A stretch of 64,000 bases of DNA from Areca catechu (lineage: Eukaryota > Streptophyta > Magnoliopsida > Arecales > Arecaceae). Under the pieces are notes generated by a model that worked only from the letters and a program-made list of their open reading frames with translations, was not told the origin of the DNA and did not search any database. Shown in pieces: positions 23,588 to 35,309 of this stretch. The stretch's first letter is position 1. Each line of letters begins with the position of its first letter. The DNA lies in contig CM038046.1 in the NCBI GenBank assembly GCA_021397845.1, positions 4,879,001 through 4,943,000 of the forward strand. The letters run 5' to 3'. Both the position numbers and the translations under genes were made by a program.

Positions 23588-24143
23588 TATTGCCGCCAGA
23601 TCACCTGCTGAAGTTTCGATAGCGTCGGGCATCCCGCTCGTGCTTCTGATCCTGCTCAAAAGAACCCGAACTGGATTTCCGGCGGGGGACACTCCGACGT
23701 TCAAGTTAGTAGGCGGTCTAGGCATCAACAGAATGGAGAATTCAAGAATAGCATAGATGGAAAAGGAGAGGAGTAGAGTGGAGTGGAGTGGCCTTAGACC
23801 TTCCTTTTCCTTGGAGTGTCCCCTTTTATCCTATTTATAGAGGTTGTGATAACCGAATGTGGTTGAGGTGGTTGTAACTGAATAACCGAATAACCGAATG
23901 TGGTTGTAACTGAATAACCGAATAACCGAATGTGGTTGTAACTGAATAACAGAATAACTAAAGTGATTGTAACCGAATAACAGAATAACCAAAGTAGTTG
24001 TAACCGAATAACAGAATAACAGAAGTAGTTGTAACCGAATAATCGAAGTGGTTGGCCTTTAGTGGGCCCTAGTGGGCTTTGGGCCTTTATGGGCCTTAAT
24101 GGGCCTTGGGCCTTTAATGGGCCTGGATGAGAGGGATATAACA
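23588..24143 (-). repeat. 3' LTR of element B
   Basis: Direct copy of 27960-28501. Both contain the motif CCCGCTCGTGCTTCTGATCC, a CCTATTTATAG stretch and a run of TAACCGAA(T) short repeats. The outer end (23588) reads TATTGCC where the other copy has TGTTGCC. Confidence 0.88.
23862..24050. repeat. AACCGAAT-type microsatellite inside the LTR
   Basis: Irregular repeats of AATAACCGAATGTGGTTGTA and shorter derivatives. The copy number differs between the two LTRs (other copy at 28228-28410), so the array has expanded or contracted since insertion. Confidence 0.8.
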
Positions 24144-24146
24144 CAG

Positions 24147-24158
24147 CCCCCCACTCCC
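24147..24158 (-). other. Polypurine tract of element B
   Basis: On the minus strand, CGGGAGTGGGGGGCTG directly precedes the 3' LTR start TGTTATATCC. The core GGGAGTGGG is shared with element A. Confidence 0.7.
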
Positions 24159-24542
24159 GAGCTGAAAAATGTTGCTAGTGAACTATTCTGACTTCATTTT
24201 CAGTGAAGGGAGTAATAAACAATAGCCTTTGCTCTTTGTTAGTTGGCCAATTAGATCTGCCTTTGATAGAGAATAAGATAGACATGTCAGATGATCAATA
24301 AGCTACCAATTGATAGTGATAGAAAATAAGATAGACAAGTCAGATCATCAATAAGCTGTTGAGTAATATATATTAATTAGATGCACTTTAGTGTGTCACT
24401 GGATTTGCCGCAAGATAGACCATGCAGGTCATCCCTGAATAAAGATTGGGCCATTTTGGCACTTCATCAAATAGTAGTGTAAATCATATGGATCATTTTT
24501 GAATTTTTGATAGAGAATAAGATAAGCTTATCAGGACTACTT

Positions 24543-25215
24543 CGGCATTTCATAAGGTAGATCGCGTAGATCATCCTTATGCCCTTTAATTAAAGATTAA
24601 GATAGGCTGATCGAGCCCACCTCGGCATTTCGTAGAGTAGATCACGGAGATCATTCTCATGCCTTTTAGAAATAGAATTAAGACAGGCTAATCATGCTCA
24701 CCTCGGCACTTTGTGAGGTAGATCACGGAGATCATCCTCATGCCTTTTTGATTAAGATGGACTGGTTAAGCCCAACTCGGCACTTCGTGAAGTAGATCCG
24801 GAGGTCATCCTCATGCCTTTTTGATTAAGATGGACTATTTTAAGCCCAACTCGGCACTTCATAGAATAGATCACGGAGATCATCCTTATGCCTTTAATAA
24901 TAAGATAGGTTTCAGTGAGCCTTCCCTCGGGCTTTAGTGGTCTCTGATAAGATAGGTTTTGATGAACCTTTCCATGGGCTTCAGTAAGCCCTAATAAGAT
25001 AGGTTTTGGTGAACCTTTCCATGGACTTCGGTGGGCCTTGAGCATAGATCGACCTCGGACCTCTTGGACGTTGATCGGCCTTTAAGAAGATACTGGCCAT
25101 TTAAGAAGAGACTGGCCATTTTAAGAAGATACTGGCCTTCAAGAAGAGATCGACCATTAAGAAAATATCGGCCTTTAAGAAAATATCAGCCTTGAAGAAA
25201 ATATTGACCTTTAAG
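24543..25215. repeat. Three successive tandem arrays next to the 3' LTR of element B
   Basis: First, five units of 73-81 bp (starts near 24543, 24623, 24704, 24778, 24852) with the core GTAGATCACGGAGATCATCC. Second, about three units near 24900-25045 with GATAGGTTTTGGTGAACCTT. Third, about six units of 22 bp at 25082-25215 with AAGAAGATACTGGCC. In element sense they lie just upstream of the polypurine tract. Confidence 0.85.
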
Positions 25216-25244
25216 AGGTTCCTGCAAAATAAATTTCTGATCGA

Positions 25245-25320
25245 GATTTCTCCAGTAGGAGACACTCCGCCGTTCAAGTTAGTAGAGTTCGAACAATAAA
25301 ATGGAGAACTCTTTGATAAA
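25245..25320. repeat. LTR-like fragment inside element B
   Basis: GACACTCCGCCGTTCAAGTT and the following AATGGAGAACTC closely match the LTR stretch at 23684-23745. It lies inside the element body, so it is either a relic of a related nested LTR or a duplicated LTR piece. Confidence 0.55.
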
Positions 25321-26269
25321 TGAAAAGAGGTCAGAGTGATATTATCCAAGATAGAAAGTTTTTGACAGTACTTACTGTTATAATGCTTGAGTCAAAATTA
25401 TTTTTGAACGATTCTTCTCAAAAATATGGATAGTCCTTCATCAGAAGTTACTAATTAGAAGTACTCATAATGTGGGAATCGATGTTGATGGTGTAGCTCC
25501 GAATGGGATTCGATGGTCGTGAAGACTTTAGAATCTCAAGAAACCATTTCTTATGCTGAAGAGAACCATTTCTTTTTTCTTTTAGTGGGCTTTGTTAGAT
25601 AAGTGCTTCCTCTCCTTCTCTCTCTCCGAAGAGGAGTGTTTCAGGATCGTAGAAAATGATTTTGAGAATCTCAGAAGTTGAGGAATATCTTTTGATTTCA
25701 TCCATAATCTTTTTTGAAACCTACAGTCTACATCATCAAATAAAAAATTTATTTATTTAAAAATATGTAAGATAATAGTATACTCACAGTTTTGAGTTTC
25801 ATGAGCTTTCATGGGTTTTAGGGTCTTCACGGGCCTTCGCGAGCTTTCATGAGCCTTTGCAGTGCGGATGTCTTAGAGGGCATCGTCAGTGATGACCTCC
25901 ATGGAGAGACCCTTCTTGGTAGGATCGAGACTCATCTCAAACCATTGGCCACTACTCCCTCCTACTACCGGACGTTGACTGACAGCCAAAGCACTCAAAG
26001 CTCATGGGATCCACGTTAATTCCAACTCTTTATTGACCTTACGTTTCTTGCTCAAGTTTTGTGCCTGCACTGGAACCCACGCACCACGTTACCAGTGCAC
26101 TCATGACCTGACAACTGGGGCCATCAATGTCACTCCAGTGCCGCTCTGTTTTGAACTCGAAGGACGCCACGGAGAGGCGTACTTGGGGAGCACCAGAATC
26201 GATGTCTCTGATCCGTGCCTTGGGCTAGCGTTTGCTTGAGAATTGATATATGCATATTTTTTAACCTGC

Positions 26270-27900
26270 ATGCTTCGGACGCCATGGGAGCAGAGCTCGG
26301 GGGATGGATTCAAGAAAAGGTGCAATAGCGAAAGAAGATAGAGGGGGTCGATGGGAGGAGAGGAAAAAAAAGGGTTTGCTGACGATCTGGCAGGATCCGG
26401 TGGTCGTGATGCAGAGATCGGAAGCGATGGTGACGGCTTCCTTGAAGCTCCCCATGGGGAGGAGAGGATCTCACCGGCAACACGGTCTTGCTGCCCGGGC
26501 GAGATCTTGGCGCGGGAAAAGGTGTACAGAGAACTTCTTGGAGGTGGCGGGCATGGACTCCTCCTCCTTCAGCCGTGAGCACCATTACCCCCACCGCCCC
26601 TTTGGCGGTGACTTCCGCTCCCTCTCTTGGAGTCTCTTCCGTTCATGGTCCGCTGCCCGCCAGCTGCAGGCCATCGGGAACAACCTCGCCGCCCCCCGCG
26701 GCCACAAGGTCGTGGCCACCGGTTCTAAGCATCTGGGGGTAGATGAGCTACCCCGACGAGGGATCGTTGTGGCTGACCGTTGATGGAGTGGCCATTGCCA
26801 CGGGTGGCGACGGTGAGGCAGGGAGAGCATGCAGCAAGGAGGATCGCGGAGGTGACGTCGTCGGCGGTAGCCGACCGGATGACCACCGTGAGGTGGGCGC
26901 GGGCGATCATGCTAAAGTCCTCCGTCACCGAGGTAACGGCAAACGCCTGGAGGTCCAGAGCGCGGAGGATAGCCAGGGCGTCGTCGGAGGTTTTCTTCTT
27001 TCTGTCGGAGTGGCCATCCGGCGATGCGATCGGTGTCGAGAAGCCCGTCAGCCTTCTTGGTGGTAGAGATCGGTGGCAGTGAAGTCTTCTTTAAAGTCTG
27101 GGAGCTGGATGTCGCGATCCTGAGGGTGGATCGGAGAGATCGGGCACCGATTTTGGAGTCCCGGGGAAGGTTGAGCACAACCGGCCTCACAAATGCATGG
27201 AATTGCCCGTCGATCTTGCTCGGCGAGGCCTTGGCGTTGGAGCTTCGAAAACTCCGGTTCATGGCGGAAAGAAATGAGGGAGAGAGAGAAGCGGAGGACC
27301 AGTGACAACCACCACAACCGGAAGCACGACGAAGCTCCAGTGATCTGTCCGACTGCTGCCAATGGTGGCGGCAAATTGACCACCTTCCTCTCCATCAACA
27401 CCAGCACGATCGCCGGAAACCCAAATCTCTGCAAGAAGTGTGGCTTGCCGCCTTGTACCGCCGCCGTGCAGAAAAATCCTTGGCAGTTTTCCGTCACTGT
27501 TCTAATGGTGGGTTTTTTTTTTTTGTTTTTTTGTTTTTGGTTCTCTTGCTCTCAGTTCTTTTATTCCTTTTGATCCGACGGTGGTTTGGATGGTCATGTG
27601 GAGGGAGCCGGAGATGTGCGGAGGTGGGACTTCTCCTGGAACTCTGCCACAAGGTGGAGGAGCTCGGCGATGTCCGGCGGCCACGGCTGGAGGCGGGACT
27701 CCTTTTCCTGAAGCTCCACCACAAGGCGGAGGAGCGGTGGAAGCAGATGCCCAAGGAATGGGCGAAGAAGGGGTGCCACCGTTGCGGCTGGAGGGTGGAG
27801 CCTACTGGGAGCTCCGGTTTCTTGATCCTGTGAGCATGGATCTGAGAAGAAGAAGCTTGATGGAGCCATCAGCATCGTTCTTGACATCTCTTCCATCTTT
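26270..27900 (-). other. GC-rich captured cargo of element B
   Basis: This block is far richer in GC than its surroundings and open on several frames. The minus (element-sense) strand carries a cytokinin-dehydrogenase-like segment at 26940-26780. Another minus frame (27262-26912) reads as protein-like sequence rich in Ser and Arg, unidentified. The block begins close to the primer-binding site, as gene captures in LTR elements often do. Confidence 0.6.
26775..26955 (-). pseudogene. Cytokinin dehydrogenase-like fragment (FAD-binding domain start)
   Basis: The minus-strand translation includes IARAHLTVVIRSATADDVTS followed shortly by SPCLTVATRGNGHSINGQ. In plant cytokinin oxidase/dehydrogenases the FAD-binding region has LTVAxRGxGHSxxGQ, where the His of GHS holds FAD covalently; that His is present here. 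The match covers only about 60 residues. Upstream LRALDLQAF is CKX-like but in a neighbouring frame. Downstream the frame diverges and stops near 26725. It lies in the same orientation as the LTR element. It cannot make a working enzyme. Confidence 0.6.
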
Positions 27901-27938
27901 ACTTCCTGAAATTCTCCTTTCCAAGAGAAAAATAATTA

Positions 27939-27956
27939 CCCCTTCCTGGCGCGCCA
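27939..27956 (-). other. Primer-binding site of element B (tRNA-Arg CCT)
   Basis: Minus strand TGGCGCGCCAGGAAGGGG. The perfect complement of the 3' 18 nt of the tRNA-Arg at 11380-11452 with CCA would be TGGCGCGCCAGGTAGGGG, so 17 of 18 match. A 3-bp spacer (27957-27959) separates it from the LTR. Confidence 0.85.
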
Positions 27957-27959
27957 ATA

Positions 27960-28501
27960 TGTTGCCGCCAGATCACCTACTGAAGCTTCGACAACGTCGG
28001 GCATCCCGCTCGTGCTTCTGATCCTGCTCAAAAGACCCCGGACCGGATTTCCGGCGGGATGGGGAACACTCCGATACTCAAGTCAGTGGGTGGTCTAGGC
28101 ATCAACAAAATGAAGAATTCAAGAATAGCATAGATGGAAAAGGAGAATAGTAGAGTGGAGTGGCCTCAGACCTTCCTTACCTTCCTTTTCCTTGGAGTGT
28201 CCCCTCTTATCCTATTTATAGAGGTTGTGATAACCGAATGTGATTGAGGTGGTTGTAACCGAATGTAATTGTAATTGAATAACCGAATGTGATTGTAATT
28301 GAATAACCGAATAACCGAATGTGGTTGTAACTGAATAACAGAATAATTGAAATGATTGTAACCGAATAATAGAATAACCGAAGTGGTTGTAACCGAATAA
28401 TCAAAGTGGTTGGCCTTTAGTGGGCCCTAATGGGCTTTGAGCCTTTATGGGCCTTAATGGGCCTTGGACCTTTAATGGGCCTGGATGAGAGGGATATAAC
28501 A
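27960..28501 (-). repeat. 5' LTR of element B
   Basis: Partner of 23588-24143. On the minus strand it runs TGTTATATCC... to ...CGGCAACA and is followed by the primer-binding site. Confidence 0.88.
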
Positions 28502-28506
28502 CCAGG

Positions 28507-29906
28507 CAGCGTAACAACTAGCATGCTAGGTACCTAAAAGTCAAATGATAGCATAGCGCTTAGGCTCGTGGCTTAACAGATACTCATAACCTATAGCTTT
28601 ATTAGTAAGTTGAATTATGGCTATAACTTACGTAAACTAAGTCATGTCATTATGTTATACTATCATTAAATTGTTCTAACAAATTTAGGGAAACAACAGA
28701 TACGCTTCTATTCCAATGAATGGGCTCCCTAGAACTCTTGCTTAAAGATTACATAACTATGGCATATACAAATAGTTAAAGCATTCATAATTTTTACCTT
28801 GAACAAAGTTTTTAAGCCTGTGTTTGTGTGTGAGAGATATAAGTTACAATTTTACAATATTTAAATAGAAAGTTAATGAGCAGTTAGGTCATCTCAACTC
28901 TAGATGCCTGCCAAAAGACCAAGAATCACCACCTAAGACTGCCTGAGGCAGTTTACCAATGTTCTGTTCTATTAACAGACAGCATTTGCATGAGCTATGT
29001 GACCCTGCATACAAGCTTTTTTACCACAAGACAAAATACTCCCAAATAGTCATATGAAACATTAAAAAATTGTTACTATTTACATAAGTTTAGATTATAA
29101 CAACTCTGTTATCAAGAATCACCAACCACAGAGCATAATCTTGGATGAGCATTTATTTATTCAAAGCATTTCCTTTCTTAGGTTCATAAATCATTGAAAC
29201 TTGCAGTTTTCAGATCAGCAAATGCTGAAATTATTTAGAAATTTGGCATTTTGCTCTCAAAGGAGGAGATGACTTAAACATATACAATTTAGTTAGCAAA
29301 AATGATAAAGAGACCATGACCTTAGACGATAAAATCAAAATAGATGTGAGATCCTAACAGATGGTCATCAAATGCAATCAAGTCAAATAGAGGTGGAAAT
29401 TAGCCTTTTTTTCCCCCAAAAAAATGCAGCACCAAGGCAACTTCTAATTCTGATCCGGTGCTTCAACTAAGTGACCTTCAGCCTTATGTAACCTTTTTTC
29501 TGAACTCATAGACATGTTCTGAATACTCCTGCATTTCCCCCCTCCCTGAATATTCTCGCTTCAGTTCTATATCTAACAATCACTTGTTCCCCATCACGTC
29601 TAATATAATCAGCTAGCACATGGTTCTTAAAGTTCTATAACTTTAGTAAAGACAAGCTAATTTGCTTCAAGTATTATGCCATTATTTGTTAACCTCGTCT
29701 TTTTTCAGAACACCTCTAAAGAATCCACGAGCATGAAATCACTTTAGGATCCTAGGAGAAAATATATGAAATTATACCTATCATCATCATCCTCATCAAG
29801 TGTTATTGATTGTAGCAAAGTAATTCATCACCAAGAAGTTTTTTTTTTTTTTTTCTTTTCATTTTCATGCTTATAATCAAAACTATCAGAAAATTCAGCA
29901 GAATCT
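28507..29906. other. 3' flank of the coiled-coil gene
   Basis: AT-rich sequence with no recognisable gene or element. The part next to 29907 probably includes the 3' untranslated region of the minus-strand gene. Confidence 0.3.
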
Positions 29907-30598
29907 CTATTGCACATCAACATACCTTGCAGCATCCGCAGTCCGTCGTTGGGGGCTGCCACCTTTGTTGCTCTCATCCCCATGAGACCCTCCTCCGTTA
30001 CGAGATTGTAACGTCCTAACCGAACTCCAGCTCCCATCATCATGATGCGGCGAATCAACCAACGAACTACCAGAAACATCATCTCTGATAAGATCCTCCG
30101 AACCTAAAGGACTCGGCGCCTCTCTCACCTCCTCCTGCGAATCCCATCGCTCCGAATCTACCGTCGGCGAACCGGACGCCCAACCTTCCAGTTTCTGATG
30201 ATCCGATAAGCAATGCGAGGACGAAGAACTCGCCAAACTCCCGGGGAGATTCAGTCGGCCCGCGACACCCAAAATCTTTAAGGATTCCAACTTCTTCAGA
30301 GCATGCTTGAGCCTCTTTTCAGCCATGTTCCTGCACTTGATCTCCTCAGCAAGTTTTCTTTCCAGCTCTTCCAACTGTCCAAGAATGATAGAAAGAATCG
30401 AAAAGAAGAAAAAGGAGGGAACCTAGGCTATGAAAAGAGGAATATGAATAAATTCCTGTTAAGAATGATGATGGGTACCCTTCTGGCCATGTTGTCTGCT
30501 TGCTCCTTGGCAGCCTTGGAGGCCACTCTCTCAGCCAGCAGCCTCCCCCTCAAGCACTCCACGGTCCTCAGCCCATCATCTCCTACTTTCCCCATCAT
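29907..30598 (-). CDS. Small coiled-coil protein, unknown function, two exons, intact
   Basis: Exon 1, 30598-30479, encodes MMGKVGDDGLRTVECLRGR and continues LLAERVASKAAKEQADNMAR. A 104-bp intron has GT...AG ends (AGAAGG|GTACCC and GGACAG|TTGG). Exon 2, 30374-29907, starts LEELERKLAEEIKCRNMAEK and then RLKHALKKLESLKI, ending at TAG. The phase is 0 at the junction and the predicted protein is about 195 residues. The first ~75 residues are charged and heptad-like, so a coiled coil is likely. The rest is Ser/Asp/Gly-rich and probably disordered (SLASSSSSHCLSD, SPHHDDGSWSSVRTL). It resembles plant-specific small coiled-coil proteins without assigned function. The second ATG at 30595 is equally possible as start. 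This is the only clearly undamaged protein gene in the window. Confidence 0.8.
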
Positions 30599-30840
30599 AC
30601 CTCCTCCTCTAATACCAGCACACCACCCTCATCGGAGTCATAACAAAAATAACCATAACAAAGCACCGAAACTGATCAGGGAGGAGGGAGAAAGTGTTGG
30701 CTGCTTACCTGCATTGGTGGTTTGATACGATCATCTTGCTGAGAGTTCCAAGGCCCTTCTCTGCCCACCCCTTAGTTTGCATCTCAGTTTCAGGCATCTC
30801 AAGTGCTACTTTCGGGGCTCTACCTATTCTCCCGCTACCG

Positions 30841-31495
30841 ACCGTGAGAAGGATAAAAGGCCACTAGCAAGCAAGACTGAACAAGTAAGTATTCAGAATA
30901 ATTCGAGCCCTTTCCTTACCGAGGCCTTTTTCAGTTTTCCAATTAGCTTTTATCGCGCTTTGGTGTCTTTTCCTCTGCACCTTGGACTCATCCACTAGTT
31001 GGACCAGCAACGGAGAATGAACGGACCCAGCTCGCGGGCTGGAAAAGTTAGTAGAAAGGACGGGGAAAGGGTTATCATATGTCCCGCCGGAGGAGTACCG
31101 GAACTTAATGGGAGCGGATGGCTAGATCTTGTGAGAATTTTAAAAGATATATATTCGAAATGAGGGGTTTTATAACCGTGAGAAGGATACGGGCCAGTAG
31201 TAAACAAGGCTAAACAAGTATTCAGATAATTCCAGCCCTTTCCTTACCGAGGCCTTTTTCAGTTTTCCATTAACTTTTATCGCGCTTTGGTGTGGTGTCT
31301 TTTCTTCTGCAACTTGGACTTATCCATTAGTTGGACCGGCGACGAAATATGAACGGACCCAGCTCGCGGGCTGGAAAAATAGAAAGGAGGTTGTTATATG
31401 TTCCGCCGGAGGAGCACCGGAACTTAATGGGAGCGGATGGCTAGATCTGGGGATGTGGGAATTTCGAAATATATATTCGAAGTGAGGGTTTATGG
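30841..31495. repeat. 334-bp tandem duplication upstream of the coiled-coil gene
   Basis: Copy 1 starts ACCGTGAGAAGGATA at 30841; copy 2 starts at 31175. Both contain CCTTTCCTTACCGAGGCCTT, ATCGCGCTTTGGTGT and CCCAGCTCGCGGGCTGG, with small indels. Copy 1 begins about 240 bp from the start codon, so the duplication lies in the probable promoter. Confidence 0.85.
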
Positions 31496-32303
31496 TGGAG
31501 CGCGGTCATCACGTGAACACAGTGAAGTTGTTTGGTGTCTTGACGTGCATGCGTGCCCTGTCTCTGTACCTTCATGGGTTTTGGCACACGTTATTAATGG
31601 ATGGCAGGGACCAAAATTACACGTGCGGTCCGTTCGTGGCATATGATTGGCGGATCACCTTGGCACCCATCTCCACACCATGCGTGGAATATAGGAACTG
31701 TAAGCTTATTAAGGGACCTGCTAGTTTGATTGGATATGTATCAAATGAAGGCAGGATAAAAAGTATACAGGGCTCCACTTGGCATAGTTCTTAACAATAG
31801 AATCAAGCATAACTAGAATAAACTTTTGGAAAGATAGATGACAGTTACGGGACGTGCTGCTTTGACAAGTATTTAGACTTCAGGCAAAGCATAGTCATTA
31901 TGGATGTGCTAATTATAAAGATCTTTGGCGCCTACTTTTAAAAAAAGGATAATCTTCAGGATATCTCTTCAACCACTGAGTTCTACTCAAATGAGGACCT
32001 GTACTCTTCTTTGCTAATGCGGTTAACTTTAACATCATTACCGGATTGCGAGATTGCTCCGAGATTCCAGAGTCCATTTGTATCCTTGTATGGCATGTTC
32101 ACCGAGACATCCCTTGGAAGATCTACAAAAGTTGGGTAGTTCGATGAGCACCATGGAATTAAAATAGGCCCGCATGATTCTTAGCAAACAAGATGATTAC
32201 TCTCGTACTCTCATTCTTCTGTTCCTCTTTCTGTGCATGCCAATTGCCACTTTTTCCCCTGCGAGCCTGGATGATTGAAAAAATAAATTGTTGGATGAGA
32301 TGT
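31496..32303. other. Intergenic region
   Basis: No gene or element recognised. Confidence 0.3.
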
Positions 32304-32916
32304 TTGTTAATATTTTTGTACATTAAAAACAAACTAAAAACAACCCCTAAAAATTTTTAACCAATTTTAATTAATTTTGTAGTGGTCATGACGGTCATTT
32401 TATTTCTTGTTTAATAAGATAACGACTAGTTTTAATTAATTATGAATTAAATTTTGTAACTCGAGCACTCTTTGAAAATTTTCTTTGAATTTTTGGACCT
32501 ATAAATAGGCCTCTATCCCAGTCCTTCATAGCAATCCAGCATCTCCTCTCCACCTCTACTCCATTTCATTTTAAATCTTTTTCTATTTTTATCTTAAATT
32601 TTTGGATCGAAAATGAGTTGATCGGCGTCCGTTCGAGATCGTGCCATCGATGGACGTTGGAGTACTGGCTCCCGGGTTGTATCTTGAAGGAGAGCGTATG
32701 GCCCATCAATCTTCGTACGGCCAAATCTTTTTTAGGACAGTAAATTTATCCATCTCCCATATCAAACTTCATAATCCTTTTTCGTATTTACAATTAATTT
32801 AATTTTATATATTTTATTTTATCACACACATCATAAAAATTATTTTTAAATATTTATTTTAAAATTATATAAATATATATACATAAATTTTTATTTTTTA
32901 TAATAAAATATTAATA
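32304..32916 (+). repeat. 5' LTR of the copia-derived element
   Basis: Pairs with 35708-36342. It contains a TATA box at 32500-32507 and ends in AT-rich sequence TATTAATA. Confidence 0.82.
32500..32507 (+). promoter_or_regulatory. TATA box in the 5' LTR
   Basis: TATAAATA in the context GACCTATAAATAGGCC, conserved in the 3' LTR (35918-35925), as expected for the LTR promoter. Confidence 0.7.
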
Positions 32917-32999
32917 ATCTAGAGGAGATTCGTAAGCCCTCTAATCAAATGATTTGTTGTTCTTAGTCTCTTCTTGCTCTAGCCTTTTGTAACCGTCAG

Positions 33000-33515
33000 C
33001 TGGATGATCGACTCCATACTCTACCTTTCTGCGGCGTGGGCGGCGTCTCTCCTCTTCGGCATCTTCGATCGACGAAAGCGTCGTCCCCTCTCCGGTGTCG
33101 TCCATTGGCATTATGATGAATGTGCCGTCTCTTGTCCGGTGGATCGATCGGGCGATGAGAACTACATTCTTGGCCAGCTGCCGCCGGTGCCGACGCCGAC
33201 GCTGCATTCGACGCCCTCCACTTCCTCTCCCATCGCCCCCTCGGTCGCGAGATCCGGGACATATCGGCGGAGATCTGGAGAAAGCGGCGGGAGGCGCTCG
33301 CCCTCGCGTGGACCATATCCCTGCTGCTGGAGGGGCTGCGGTGCGCGAAGGGGAGGATCTCGGGACTCTGGTTTGGGAGGTTGGTGGGGCGTCCGAAGCC
33401 GTGCAGGATTTGAAAGTGGGACTGTTGGTTTCCGGGACGGTGGATGGGAGCGGATGGAAGAAACGGCAATCTTTGGGTCCTCGACGAAAGAGTGGACGAA
33501 ATGCTTCGATGAGGT
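33000..33515 (+). other. GC-rich cargo of the copia-derived element
   Basis: The plus strand has protein-like stretches FDALHFLSHRPLGREIRDIS, AEIWRKRREALALAWTISLL and, in another frame, EETAIFGSSTKEWTKCFDE followed by a donor-like GTAATG at 33515. I do not recognise the family. The sequence after 33515 looks like an intron, so the captured piece may be genomic rather than spliced RNA. Frames on both strands are open because of the GC content, so no protein is claimed. Confidence 0.45.
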
Positions 33516-34919
33516 AATGTTGTGCAGCAATATACTTCCCCTTGGATCAGGTACTTCTCAGAATACTAGTACTTTGTTTCTGAATTTCTGTGGTTCAGTT
33601 TCTGTAAGTTTCTGCATTACCATGGTTCATTTATAGAATTTGTCATGGAAAAAGTTTGAACTCTTATATGCTACACTATTCCAGAAAGCATTGGCACCAC
33701 CCAATGAATGATTCACCTGGAAACTTGTTAACTATCTTCTATTGATGCCTTGAAGCTCTGATATGCCTGGATAGTTTTTGCTTATCTAGTACTACTTTGC
33801 AACTGTTTCTTAGGTTTGTTTAGTTATTTATCTGAAATAGGGATTAGAGTGTTGCACTTGACATTTTCCTCCAGAGTAAGAAAGTCATGCTACTGCTGTG
33901 TTATTTGCGTGTACTTCATAAAGAATATTTCAAATAATTTAACATGGTTTAAGATTCTTCCTATTGTTCAGCATGATCCTTCTCCGATAAATAATGCATT
34001 GTATCATATTAGTATTATAGTTGGCTGTTATCCAGGTCTTTTGCCTTTTTACAACAATTCATGCTAAAACTACATAGTTTGTTCCGACCTTATGATTTAG
34101 GAGTTGCATCAAATGGAAGGAAATCTGTAATCATACCCCCCCTCTTCTGTTTGTTGATTCCATAGGGTATTTGAGAATAATAGATAAAACTGGAGTGCAC
34201 CTATACAAAGTAGACTGTAGTCATCACTTCTTGAGAGAATTCGCAAACTACTAAATTTGTTCTGATATGTAACGGGGTCTTTGGCATTGGTAATCCTCTC
34301 AGATCTCATGTTTAGGAATGGACATCCTTTTTGGACTGAAAGGAAAATATTGCTTAAAAGTAATCGGCACAGCACTGTAGTTTGGAACAGAAAGAACACA
34401 ACTAAGTCATATTAGCCATGTTGGGAAGAATTACGAAGTGCCCAAGCATTGATAGCAATGCATTAAAATGAACTTATTGCTTGCTTTTCTTGGAAGCTAC
34501 AGAAGTTCTATGAAAGGCGGTGTAGAATTCAGAACAGTTGAATATTTTTACTATAGAATAATCATTATTAGCATAGAAACAAAATAATGCCATGTTTCCT
34601 TGATTCATATATTTGATAATTCAAAGTTAACATTTATATGGTGAAATAATGGCAATGTCAAATAATGGTGGATATGACACAGTTATATTTATTGTTTACG
34701 ATGAATATATTTTTTTGTCAACAGATATTAGCAGGAACCCTTGTAATTGTCATTGTGATTGATCAAACTTATGATCTATAAATAATATAAATATATAGCC
34801 CCATCTCATATGGAACAATTGCTGCACTATATTATACTTGCATAATTTTTGTTGGTTCATGAACTGCATAGATATATAATTGATAGTAATATTTGTAGAT
34901 TGTTATTTACTGCTGGATA

Positions 34920-34985
34920 AATCTTTTAACCAAAGACCTTGTAAAGGCTGCGGTATCTGAGACATTGAGAGGGATTGGGCTTAAG
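34920..34985 (+). pseudogene. Copia RNase H C-terminal remnant
   Basis: A short translation INLLTKDLVKAAVSETLRGI then GLKPIY fits the conserved end of Ty1/copia polyproteins. The downstream motif-free stretch to about 35300 resembles the usual copia 3' untranslated region. Confidence 0.65.
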
Positions 34986-35309
34986 CCTATATATTAGTTA
35001 CCAGAGTGGACCCCTGCCATTATGGCAACTCCATGTTTAAGGTTTAAAGAGAAACGATCTTTGAGGTGACGTCTGGGAGCACCACTTTTTGGAGTCTATC
35101 TCCATCCCATCCCTATGGTGTGGTGCTATAGTATGACGGTTAGGTTGAGCATAGCTCTTAATAGATCCAAGGTTGTAAGTTTAGCGATGTACGATTCCAT
35201 TGCACGTACTCTTGGAGGATCTACCTTAGTGAGAATAGTTGTGAGACCGCGATTATGGGACCCGGGCGAATCCCTAGTAACTCTCATAAAAATCAAGGCA
35301 AGTGCATGA

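Larger units (their letters stand above)
23588..28501 (-). mobile_element. LTR retrotransposon B: non-autonomous, tRNA-Arg primed, with gene cargo
   Basis: A 4.9-kb element oriented on the minus strand, flanked by near-matching 5-bp duplications CCAAG (23583-23587) and CCAGG (28502-28506). LTRs are 23588-24143 and 27960-28501. On the minus strand the LTR begins TGTTATATCC and ends GGCGGCAACA. A primer-binding site for tRNA-Arg(CCT) follows the 5' LTR after 3 bp, and a polypurine tract precedes the 3' LTR. No gag, protease, RT or integrase is recognisable. The body carries a GC-rich cargo (about 26270-27900) and tandem arrays near the 3' end. Replication would need enzymes from another element. 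Confidence 0.88.
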
